This document shows, in pieces, positions 61,301 through 64,000 of a DNA stretch of 64,000 nucleotides (position 1 is the first letter of the stretch; each line of letters begins with the position of its first letter). Under the pieces are notes generated by a model that was not told where the DNA came from, searched no databases, and saw only the letters and a program-made list of their open reading frames with translations. A program made the translations under genes and the position numbers. Source of the stretch: Lycocorax pyrrhopterus obiensis (lineage: Eukaryota; Chordata; Aves; Passeriformes; Paradisaeidae); assembly GCA_014706295.1 (NCBI GenBank), contig JACSVZ010000015.1:55115535-55179534 (forward strand), written 5' to 3'.

Positions 61301-64000
61301 GAAACACTGGAAGAGGTTGCTCAGGGAGGTGGTGGATGACCCATCCCTGGAGACATTCAGGGTCAGGCTGGGCAGGACTCTGAGCAACCTGATCTAGTTG
61401 AAGATGTTCCTGCTTATGGCAGGGAGATTGGGCTAGATGGCTTTTAAAGGTCCTTTTCTACTCAAACCATTCTATGATTCTATTTCCTGCACCTCAGCCA
61501 GGCCTGCACAGACTGAGTTTTTTCCTGCTCCCTTGCTGTGCCAGCAGCACGCTGACCAGCCATACACTTGTGTTTTCCTGCCATGGAGCACGGTGAAAAT
61601 GGGGAGGGTAAGGCATTGTCTTCCCTCCCCACCTGTCATTTTATTGAATGAGAGAAATTGGAAGGAGCCACCTGGGGTTGTGTTCAGTCTCTGCTTGCAC
61701 CCCGCTGCTGGTCATCTGGACTGCGGTGTGTTTTCATACAAAGGTAGGCATGGCTTATGTAGCTCCCTGCCTCAGAGAGCAGGCTTGGAACTAGCTCTGC
61801 TGCTTCTGGAGCTTCCTTACTTGCTGAATTTGGGTTCAGATGTTGTTTCTCAGGCAGAAATAGGGAACTAGATGATCAACCCCTCCATGACTGGTGGGAA
61901 GGGCACCCTGATGCCTCTCCTGATCTTCAGCTTCCTCTCTCTGATGGAAATATTGCTGTGAGGTTCCCATTTCTAAACTCTACAAGGCTCATGTATTTCT
62001 GCAAACTTGAACATACTACAAAAATTAACCATGAGGTGTACTTACATTAACCCACTGGTTAAAAGCAGCTGCTTCTGACAGAGTGGATAGCTCCTGATTA
62101 GAAAGAAGAGAGATCAGTGAGTTTGTAAGCTATAATTAGCGGTACCAAAGTGCTCTTGCCTGTGGTGTAACCCACTGTGTCTGGCCTGGCTGATGTGACA
62201 TGGAGGAGGATGTTTTCAGTGTGTGTGAAAAGAGAGGACATTAATGTTTTTTAAATCCTGATGCTTTCTGGTAATGGGAATGGTGAGTTACAAGCTCTTG
62301 AAAATCAGGCCATGGATTGCTTAGGTGTGTACCTGACCTTGGTACGTATTGCGTACTGACCCCAGGCTAAGCATTTATTTCCTGTGATTTTAAACTTAAT
62401 TCTTCTCTTAGCTCCATGCAAAATTGATTGAAATATATGTTGTTTTAGCTGATATTTGTACCTCTTACACATCACCCAGCCCTTATTCTGCCACAGTACT
62501 TAGAACAGAGATAGATGACAGTATAAGCACGGGTGGCAGATAGTGCTGAGAGCCATGTGAGATTATTGCCAGGAGCTGAGACTGAGGACACTTCCATTTT
62601 TCCTGTGCTGTTAAATGCATATTTATTTCACCAATTGACTTGCTTTGGTTTTATCTGCCTGTGGGTCAGCACAGTTTGTTTCAACATGATAAATTGATTG
62701 TTTCCACTGAGAGAGACTGCAGTGCAGAACTTCAGAAGAGCTGCCTGCTCGGTGCTCCCAGCTGGGAGTTGAGTGCTTAGCACTTCTGCAGGCCTGGACT
62801 TTGGGACTGGCATTTTTCAATTTGTTCTCAATTTCAAATTTTCAATTTGTTTGAAGCCAGAAATATGCTCTGCTCCCTTAGGCCCCTTTCCAAGCCATGT
62901 TTTTAAACACAACAGATCATTTACGAATCAGTCAAGCGTCTCCCACTGGAACACTCTTTGCAGAGATCACTGGTGAGCATCATGTTTTTCTGACTGTTTA
63001 TAAAGGCTTTGCTGTTCTCTGTGGTTGAGATCTACTGTGAGACCTGTGCAGTAGGTCCTGTGCCCAGAGGAAGTGACCACCTTACTTACATCTGCAGCAT
63101 TTCCGTAGCATATTCTACCGTCCCCCTCGTAGCCCTTTGGGCACACACACTCCCAGCCACGAGAAGACTCAAACTGACAAGTTGCCTTCAAACCAGAAAG
63201 AGAGAGAATTTGTCAAATACTCAGGAGACCACTCCAGCAAGGATGGCCTGTAAAGCCTCTTACTAGGACCCATTTACATACAAGCATAAACTTACAAAGG
63301 ATCTTTTTACCATCTTCCGTGGGTGTTCTCACCTTCCTATAAGACACACTCCATCAGCCCAGGGCACCAACTCCGTCACCTACCCACTGTGCACTAAGTC
63401 TGTAGGAACCTAAACCCTTGCTCCACCTTTTCTTGTTTCCTCCCTACGTGTTCTGGGCCCTGTTCTTTCACTTGACTATGGCAGTTCAATGCTCTGCTCC
63501 CCAGTGCTCCTCACTTCAGCTCCGTCCCTGTGCCCCACCTGAGACTGGGACTACAGGCCACAGTAGAGCACATGCAGCTACTGATAAAGCTGATAAATGC
63601 CTGGGTAGAGATGCTTGCCTTGGCTAAATATCCTAACAGGATAATGCATCCATGTTGTAATTGCTGGTAGAGAAACAGCATTTATTTATTCCAGGCTCGA
63701 GATAATCCTTCTGTACTGGCAGATTTGGGAGCAGCCCTTGCAGCCTGTCCTCAGCTCATGTACCATACTGACATGGTTCATGCAGGGCTTTTGGTGCTTG
63801 TAGAACTGCTTGGGAAGTGCTTTCTCAAACAGAAATTGCAGGCTTGAAATGGCAAATAACTTCTCTGGTGTGCGCAGGAGGAGAGGTGTGATATGTATCT
63901 GAACACTTTGTTCAGGGAATGATTAATTACTCACCAGATGATGGCATTTTCCATTTTGTTCCAGGCACGAGTTTATGGGTGTGCATTCAATTCCATTCCC
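22345..64000 (-). CDS. STAB2: STAB2, stabilin-2 / HARE, C-terminal 1,601 residues (44 exons, 5' end outside window)
   Basis: A type I membrane scavenger receptor that, in mammals, clears hyaluronan, chondroitin sulphate and other ligands from blood and lymph in sinusoidal endothelium. The 44 exons listed separately join in one frame (4,806 nt, 1,601 residues plus stop). Residues here are counted from the window edge. Order: EGF-like 1-54, FAS1-3 about 55-190, FAS1-4 about 191-325, EGF/laminin-like cluster about 334-653, FAS1-5 about 654-785, FAS1-6 about 786-935, EGF cluster about 940-1237, Link domain 1238-1337 with cysteines 1264, 1288, 1309 and 1333, EGF remnant 1338-1355, FAS1-7 about 1356-1497, membrane segment 1511-1532, cytoplasmic tail 1533-1601. 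Many NxS/T sites are present. Human STAB2 is about 2,551 residues, so about 950 lie beyond 64,000. A blood-vessel pattern of expression is expected from the family, not seen here. Confidence 0.95.
22974..23093 (-). CDS. STAB2: STAB2 window exon 43 (cytoplasmic tail)
   Basis: Residues 1546-1585. Contains an NPxY signal (NPSY, 1565-1568) and a YxxPhi-type signal (YDLF, 1581-1584), the clathrin-sorting motifs used by stabilin-2. Acceptor TTGTGTAG, donor GTAAGT. Confidence 0.92.
24148..24276 (-). CDS. STAB2: STAB2 window exon 42 (membrane segment)
   Basis: Residues 1503-1545. A hydrophobic span at 1511-1532 ([18 protein letters not shown]) is followed by the stop-transfer cluster RFRKK and then GFQHF, shared with the mammalian tail. 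Acceptor CTTCCAG, donor GTAGGT, phase 0. Confidence 0.95.
24438..24500 (-). mobile_element. Short CR1 3'-end remnant
   Basis: Reads GATAGAATCATGGAACTG and then ATGATCGAGTCC, the reverse complement of a decayed CR1 3' end. Only about 60 bp is recognisable. It lies in a STAB2 intron in sense orientation. Confidence 0.55.
24936..25043 (-). CDS. STAB2: STAB2 window exon 41 (FAS1-7, end)
   Basis: Residues 1467-1502, containing the FAS1 H2-type signature [15 protein letters not shown]. Acceptor CTGGCAG, donor GTAAGT, phase 0. Confidence 0.94.
25881..26039 (-). CDS. STAB2: STAB2 window exon 40 (FAS1-7)
   Basis: Residues 1414-1466. [16 protein letters not shown] matches the mammalian FAS1-7 core; an NGT glycosylation site is present. 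Acceptor TTTGCAG, donor GTACCT, phase 0. Confidence 0.93.
26814..26933 (-). CDS. STAB2: STAB2 window exon 39 (FAS1-7, start)
   Basis: Residues 1374-1413. [20 protein letters not shown] is the FAS1 H1-type region. Acceptor TGCCTAG, donor GTCAGG, phase 0. Confidence 0.94.
27549..27655 (-). CDS. STAB2: STAB2 window exon 38 (EGF remnant to FAS1-7)
   Basis: Residues 1338-1373. [16 protein letters not shown] directly follows the Link domain, and [15 protein letters not shown] starts FAS1-7. Acceptor TTTCAG, donor GTAGGA; phase 1 in, 0 out. Confidence 0.94.
27891..28056 (-). CDS. STAB2: STAB2 window exon 37 (Link domain, second half)
   Basis: Residues 1283-1338. Contains [15 protein letters not shown] and WDVFCYRE with the last three Link cysteines (1288, 1309, 1333). 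Acceptor ACCCCAG, donor GTGAGA, phase 1 out. Confidence 0.95.
28634..28767 (-). CDS. STAB2: STAB2 window exon 36 (Link domain, first half)
   Basis: Residues 1238-1282. [15 protein letters not shown] is essentially as in human STAB2; C1264 is the first Link cysteine. This is the hyaluronan-binding module. Acceptor CTTGCAG, donor GTGAGG. Confidence 0.96.
29076..29217 (-). CDS. STAB2: STAB2 window exon 35 (EGF-like)
   Basis: Residues 1191-1238. [14 protein letters not shown] and [15 protein letters not shown] are EGF-like half-modules just before the Link domain. Donor GTGAGG, phase 1. Confidence 0.94.
30203..30390 (-). CDS. STAB2: STAB2 window exon 34 (two EGF-like modules)
   Basis: Residues 1128-1190. 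[15 protein letters not shown] and [17 protein letters not shown] give two EGF-like repeats. Acceptor CTGCAG, donor GTAAGT; phase 1 in, 0 out. Confidence 0.94.
30738..30835 (-). mobile_element. CR1 3'-end remnant
   Basis: TCATAGAATCATTTTTGTTG followed by GGAAAAGCTCTTTGATATCA is the reverse complement of a CR1 3' end. The inner boundary is uncertain. It lies in a STAB2 intron in sense orientation. Confidence 0.65.
31070..31177 (-). CDS. STAB2: STAB2 window exon 33 (EGF-like)
   Basis: Residues 1092-1128. [18 protein letters not shown] followed by [12 protein letters not shown] forms one EGF-like module. Symmetric phase 1-1 exon. Confidence 0.94.
31544..31648 (-). CDS. STAB2: STAB2 window exon 32 (EGF-like)
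   Basis: Residues 1057-1092. [19 protein letters not shown] forms one laminin/EGF-type module, phase 1-1. The donor GTCTCT is weak, but it is the only one that keeps the frame. Confidence 0.88.
   Translation of the reverse strand, partial: LVNAGTTGSVMKDTQGQDDVSVKQDGLAGCVKPS
31806..31975 (+). mobile_element. CR1 LINE 3'-end fragment
   Basis: Contains CCCTTGGAGGTTTGCAAG, GGGGGTTGGACTAGAGACCT and CCCCTTCCAACATGAATCAT, then a decayed TTCTATG end. This is a CR1 3' end in + orientation, antisense within a STAB2 intron. The left boundary is uncertain. Confidence 0.75.
31976..33450. other. Inner part of STAB2 intron (window exons 31 to 32)
   Basis: About 1.5 kb between the CR1 fragment and exon 31. 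I recognise no exon or element; open frames here are shadows without family features. Confidence 0.4.
33451..33600 (-). CDS. STAB2: STAB2 window exon 31 (EGF/laminin-like)
   Basis: Residues 1007-1057. [18 protein letters not shown] and [13 protein letters not shown] are laminin-type EGF modules. Acceptor TTTCAG, donor GTACGT, phase 1-1. Confidence 0.94.
34644..34767 (-). CDS. STAB2: STAB2 window exon 30
   Basis: Residues 966-1007. [19 protein letters not shown] and [10 protein letters not shown] form the cysteine-rich linker after FAS1-6. Acceptor CATGCAG, donor GTAGGA; phase 0 in, 1 out. Confidence 0.93.
35203..35259 (-). CDS. STAB2: STAB2 window exon 29
   Basis: A short exon, residues 947-965. 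[16 protein letters not shown] matches the stabilin C-x2-C ... CPxGTKP linker. Acceptor TTTTCCAG, donor GTAATA, phase 0. Confidence 0.9.
36418..36564 (-). CDS. STAB2: STAB2 window exon 28 (FAS1-6, end)
   Basis: Residues 898-946. [20 protein letters not shown] and LGGRCDSF match the end of FAS1-6. Acceptor TCCCAG, donor GTCAGT, phase 0. Confidence 0.94.
36793..37305 (+). mobile_element. CR1 LINE 3' end with ORF2 C-terminal remnant
   Basis: About 0.5 kb of CR1 in + orientation, antisense to STAB2. Positions 36790-36987 still translate to a typical CR1 reverse-transcriptase C-terminus ([36 protein letters not shown]). It is followed by the CR1 3' UTR (GGTTGCCCAGAGACCTGTGG) and the end ACCATCCTATGGTTCTATGA. 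It is 5'-truncated and inactive. Confidence 0.9.
37823..37912 (-). CDS. STAB2: STAB2 window exon 27 (FAS1-6)
   Basis: Residues 868-897. [20 protein letters not shown] is the FAS1 core with an NLS glycosylation site. Acceptor TTCCCAG, donor GTAAGT, phase 0. Confidence 0.93.
37993..38169 (-). CDS. STAB2: STAB2 window exon 26 (FAS1-6)
   Basis: Residues 809-867. [16 protein letters not shown] is the FAS1 H1-type motif and [10 protein letters not shown] the YH-type motif. Acceptor GTTGCAG, donor GTAAGC, phase 0. Confidence 0.95.
38584..38643 (-). CDS. STAB2: STAB2 window exon 25 (FAS1-6, start)
   Basis: A 60-bp exon, residues 789-808. [14 protein letters not shown] opens FAS1-6. Acceptor TTTGTAG, donor GTAAGG, phase 0. 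Confidence 0.9.
38985..39110 (-). CDS. STAB2: STAB2 window exon 24 (FAS1-5, end)
   Basis: Residues 747-788. [14 protein letters not shown] is the FAS1 H2-type motif. Acceptor CTCCAG, donor GTATGT, phase 0. Confidence 0.95.
39508..39654 (-). CDS. STAB2: STAB2 window exon 23 (FAS1-5)
   Basis: Residues 698-746. [12 protein letters not shown] is the YH motif of FAS1, and NITS is an N-glycosylation site. Acceptor CTGCAG, donor GTAACC, phase 0. Confidence 0.94.
39755..39838 (-). CDS. STAB2: STAB2 window exon 22 (FAS1-5)
   Basis: Residues 670-697. [18 protein letters not shown] is the FAS1 H1-type motif. Acceptor TTGGCAG, donor GTAAGT, phase 0. Confidence 0.94.
40813..40860 (-). CDS. STAB2: STAB2 window exon 21 (48-bp exon, FAS1-5 start)
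   Basis: Sixteen codons, residues 654-669, [16 protein letters not shown]. The corresponding mammalian segment is also 16 residues (ELPKNPKTSQ...), which supports this small exon. Acceptor ATTGCAG, donor GTAAGA, phase 0. Confidence 0.88.
41240..41359 (-). CDS. STAB2: STAB2 window exon 20 (EGF-like)
   Basis: Residues 614-653. [11 protein letters not shown] and [15 protein letters not shown] form an EGF-like module that leads into FAS1-5. The acceptor TTACAAG is less typical; donor GTAAAG; phase 0. Confidence 0.93.
41360..43266. other. STAB2 intron (window exons 19 to 20)
   Basis: A 1.9-kb intron. I recognise no mobile element or further exon. Confidence 0.4.
43267..43338 (-). CDS. STAB2: STAB2 window exon 19 (EGF-like)
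   Basis: Residues 590-613. [15 protein letters not shown] completes an EGF-like module. Acceptor CTTGTAG, donor GTGAGT, phase 0. Confidence 0.92.
43339..45129. other. STAB2 intron (window exons 18 to 19)
   Basis: A 1.8-kb intron with a T tract at about 43413-43425 and a perfect two-copy 17-bp tandem at 44104-44137. Nothing else is recognised. Confidence 0.45.
44104..44137 (+). repeat. Two-copy 17-bp tandem repeat
   Basis: TTGTTATTACTCTGATG occurs twice in direct succession, and a partial third unit (TTA instead of TTG) follows. Confidence 0.85.
45130..45203 (-). CDS. STAB2: STAB2 window exon 18 (EGF-like)
   Basis: Residues 565-589. [20 protein letters not shown] is the first half of an EGF-like module. 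The acceptor TATAAAG is weak; donor GTGAGT; phase 1 in, 0 out. Confidence 0.91.
45717..45842 (-). CDS. STAB2: STAB2 window exon 17 (EGF-like)
   Basis: Residues 523-565. [17 protein letters not shown] and [14 protein letters not shown] make one EGF-like module, phase 1-1. Acceptor TGCTCAG, donor GTAAGC. Confidence 0.94.
45843..47342. other. STAB2 GC-AG intron (window exons 16 to 17)
   Basis: A 1.5-kb intron whose donor reads GCAAGT and whose acceptor is CAG. A run of C lies at about 46567-46577. No mobile element is recognised. Confidence 0.7.
47343..47419 (-). CDS. STAB2: STAB2 window exon 16 (EGF-like, GC donor)
   Basis: Residues 497-523. [19 protein letters not shown] completes an EGF-like module. 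The frame needs the donor at AG|GCAAGT, a non-canonical GC site in otherwise perfect donor context. Acceptor CATTAG, phase 2 in, 1 out. Confidence 0.88.
47622..47674 (+). repeat. 53-bp direct repeat, copy A
   Basis: Fifty-three bases that recur at 48793-48845 with one mismatch (T here, C there, at base 46). It lies in the intron downstream of STAB2 window exon 15. Confidence 0.9.
48476..48521 (-). CDS. STAB2: STAB2 window exon 15 (46-bp exon)
   Basis: Residues 482-497, [15 protein letters not shown] across the joins, the start of an EGF-like module. The mammalian counterpart also reads CHTSAN. Acceptor TTGCAG, donor GTATGT, phase 1 in, 2 out. Confidence 0.88.
48793..48845 (+). repeat. 53-bp direct repeat, copy B
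   Basis: Second copy of the 53-bp unit, 1,171 bp from copy A and in the same orientation. The pair flanks window exon 15. Confidence 0.9.
49540..49635 (-). CDS. STAB2: STAB2 window exon 14 (laminin/EGF-like)
   Basis: Residues 450-482. [20 protein letters not shown] and GWRGVTCE form one module, phase 1-1. Acceptor TCCACAG, donor GTGAGT. Confidence 0.94.
50160..50355 (-). CDS. STAB2: STAB2 window exon 13 (laminin/EGF-like)
   Basis: Residues 385-450. [33 protein letters not shown] and [10 protein letters not shown] give about two modules. Acceptor TTTCCAG, donor GTACTG; phase 0 in, 1 out. Confidence 0.95.
50412..50714 (+). mobile_element. CR1 LINE 3'-end fragment
   Basis: About 0.3 kb of CR1 3' UTR in + orientation: GGAATGGCTTCAAGCTGAAA, GTGAGGGTGGTGAGACACTG, CCATCCCTGGAAGTGTTCAA, then GGTCCCTTCCAACCCAAACT and a decayed GATTCAGTGA end. 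It is antisense to STAB2 and starts about 55 bp from the window exon 13 acceptor. Confidence 0.88.
51109..51204 (-). CDS. STAB2: STAB2 window exon 12
   Basis: Residues 353-384. [19 protein letters not shown] followed by [10 protein letters not shown] is the linker after FAS1-4. The frame requires the acceptor GCTCAG|CCAGGG rather than the CAG four bases further in. Donor GTGAGT, phase 0. Confidence 0.9.
51205..52425. other. STAB2 intron (window exons 11 to 12)
   Basis: A 1.2-kb intron, AT-rich and with a T tract near 51487. No repeat family or exon is recognised. Confidence 0.4.
52426..52482 (-). CDS. STAB2: STAB2 window exon 11
   Basis: Residues 334-352, [17 protein letters not shown], the same CxxC...CPPGTK linker type as window exon 29 after FAS1-6. 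Acceptor GCTTAAG is weak; donor GTAAGT; phase 0. Confidence 0.88.
53190..53315 (-). CDS. STAB2: STAB2 window exon 10 (FAS1-4, end)
   Basis: Residues 292-333. [19 protein letters not shown] is the FAS1 H2-type end and is nearly the mammalian sequence. Acceptor TTTGCAG, donor GTAAGT, phase 0. Confidence 0.95.
54258..54389 (-). CDS. STAB2: STAB2 window exon 9 (FAS1-4)
   Basis: Residues 248-291. [19 protein letters not shown] is the YH motif, followed by [11 protein letters not shown]. Acceptor TTGGCAG, donor GTACTG, phase 0. Confidence 0.95.
54845..54881 (+). repeat. AT-rich (TA)n-like low-complexity tract
   Basis: Interrupted TA and TATC units over about 37 bp. Confidence 0.85.
56339..56354 (+). 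repeat. (GA)8 microsatellite
   Basis: Eight GA units in a STAB2 intron. Confidence 0.85.
57112..57219 (-). CDS. STAB2: STAB2 window exon 8 (FAS1-4)
   Basis: Residues 212-247. [15 protein letters not shown] is the FAS1 H1-type motif. Acceptor CAACAG, donor GTACGT, phase 0. Confidence 0.95.
57345..57437 (-). CDS. STAB2: STAB2 window exon 7 (FAS1-3/FAS1-4 junction)
   Basis: Residues 181-211. [19 protein letters not shown] opens FAS1-4. GC-rich exon. Acceptor GTTGCAG, donor GTAAGC, phase 0. Confidence 0.94.
57602..57679 (-). CDS. STAB2: STAB2 window exon 6 (FAS1-3, end)
   Basis: Residues 155-180. [11 protein letters not shown] is the FAS1 H2-type motif, with an NLT glycosylation site. Acceptor TTTCCAG, donor GTATAC, phase 0. 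Confidence 0.94.
58640..58754 (-). CDS. STAB2: STAB2 window exon 5 (FAS1-3)
   Basis: Residues 116-154. Together with exon 4 it gives the motif [22 protein letters not shown] matches mammalian FAS1-3. Acceptor CTTTAG, donor GTAAGA; phase 2 in, 0 out. Confidence 0.93.
59123..59259 (-). CDS. STAB2: STAB2 window exon 4 (FAS1-3)
   Basis: Residues 71-116. [20 protein letters not shown] is the FAS1 H1-type motif. The donor is AA|GTACGT; the later GTTAAT four bases on would break the frame. Phase 0 in, 2 out. Confidence 0.93.
59260..62045. other. STAB2 intron (window exons 3 to 4)
   Basis: At 2.8 kb this is the largest intron of STAB2 in the window. It holds the CR1 copy at 61080-61482 and otherwise nothing I can identify. 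Confidence 0.5.
61080..61482 (+). mobile_element. CR1 LINE 3' end
   Basis: About 0.4 kb of CR1 in + orientation, antisense to STAB2. It begins in the end of ORF2 (TTCAGCCTGGAGAAAAGAAG), continues through CTCAGGGAGGTGGTGGATGA and CCATCCCTGGAGACATTCAG, and ends ACCATTCTATGATTCTAT with the diagnostic octamer repeat preserved. A T tract interrupts it near 61268-61280. Confidence 0.92.
62046..62093 (-). CDS. STAB2: STAB2 window exon 3 (48-bp exon, FAS1-3 start)
   Basis: Sixteen codons, residues 55-70, [16 protein letters not shown]. It corresponds to the mammalian segment LSSYATAAKFYKWV. Acceptor AATCAG, donor GTAAGT, phase 0. Confidence 0.9.
63090..63185 (-). CDS. STAB2: STAB2 window exon 2 (EGF-like)
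   Basis: Residues 23-54. [19 protein letters not shown] then [12 protein letters not shown] closes an EGF-like module and leads into FAS1-3. The acceptor TTTGAAG has few pyrimidines; donor GTAAGT; phase 0. Confidence 0.92.
63935..64000 (-). CDS. STAB2: STAB2 window exon 1 (cut by window edge)
   Basis: Residues 1-22 as counted here: [20 protein letters not shown], the EGF-like half that pairs with exon 2. The exon continues beyond 64,000. Donor GTGAGT, phase 0. Confidence 0.9.

Noticed and set aside
22345..64000. U12-type introns in STAB2
   Set aside because: None of the resolved donors shows the extended ATATCCTT or GTATCCTT pattern.

Overview
This window comes from a vertebrate nuclear genome and is most likely avian. 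It holds two spliced protein genes arranged tail to tail, scattered CR1-type LINE 3' ends in the form usual for birds, and one GC-rich promoter. I see no bacterial, plasmid, viral or organellar gene. The species cannot be named from the sequence alone.

Left part (about 480-20,980, + strand): NT5DC3, a HAD-superfamily 5'-nucleotidase domain protein. A CpG island starts near 480 and covers exon 1. Fourteen coding exons from 816 to 18,266 join in frame to 544 codons plus a stop, with a GT donor and AG acceptor at every intron. The catalytic HAD motifs are intact. A 3' UTR with several AATAAA signals runs to about 20,960.

Middle (about 20,980-22,250): a short intergenic gap between the two convergent 3' ends. 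I found no gene there.

Right part (22,345-64,000, - strand): the C-terminal 1,601 residues of STAB2 (stabilin-2/HARE), a large endocytic scavenger receptor. I resolved 44 coding exons by hand. They sum to 4,806 nt (1,602 codons including the stop) with no frame break. Read N to C, they give an EGF-like module, FAS1-3 and FAS1-4, an EGF/laminin-like cluster, FAS1-5 and FAS1-6, a second EGF cluster, a Link (hyaluronan-binding) domain, FAS1-7, one membrane segment and a cytoplasmic tail with endocytic motifs. The first part of STAB2 (about 950 residues by comparison with the human protein) lies beyond position 64,000.

The pair NT5DC3 + STAB2, convergent, is the same local gene order as at human 12q23. 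That order helps rule out the paralogous pair NT5DC2 + STAB1. The two genes are not known to share a pathway: one is a probably mitochondrial HAD protein and the other an endothelial clearance receptor.

Nothing here looks like an undescribed system. The most notable details are a GC-AG intron in STAB2, a 53-bp near-identical direct repeat flanking a 46-bp STAB2 exon, a stop codon embedded in an AATAAA hexamer, and CR1 insertions whose long copies are all antisense to STAB2. All coordinates were read by eye. Splice sites were chosen by GT/AG (one GC), by reading frame, and by recalled similarity to the human proteins, without alignment software.
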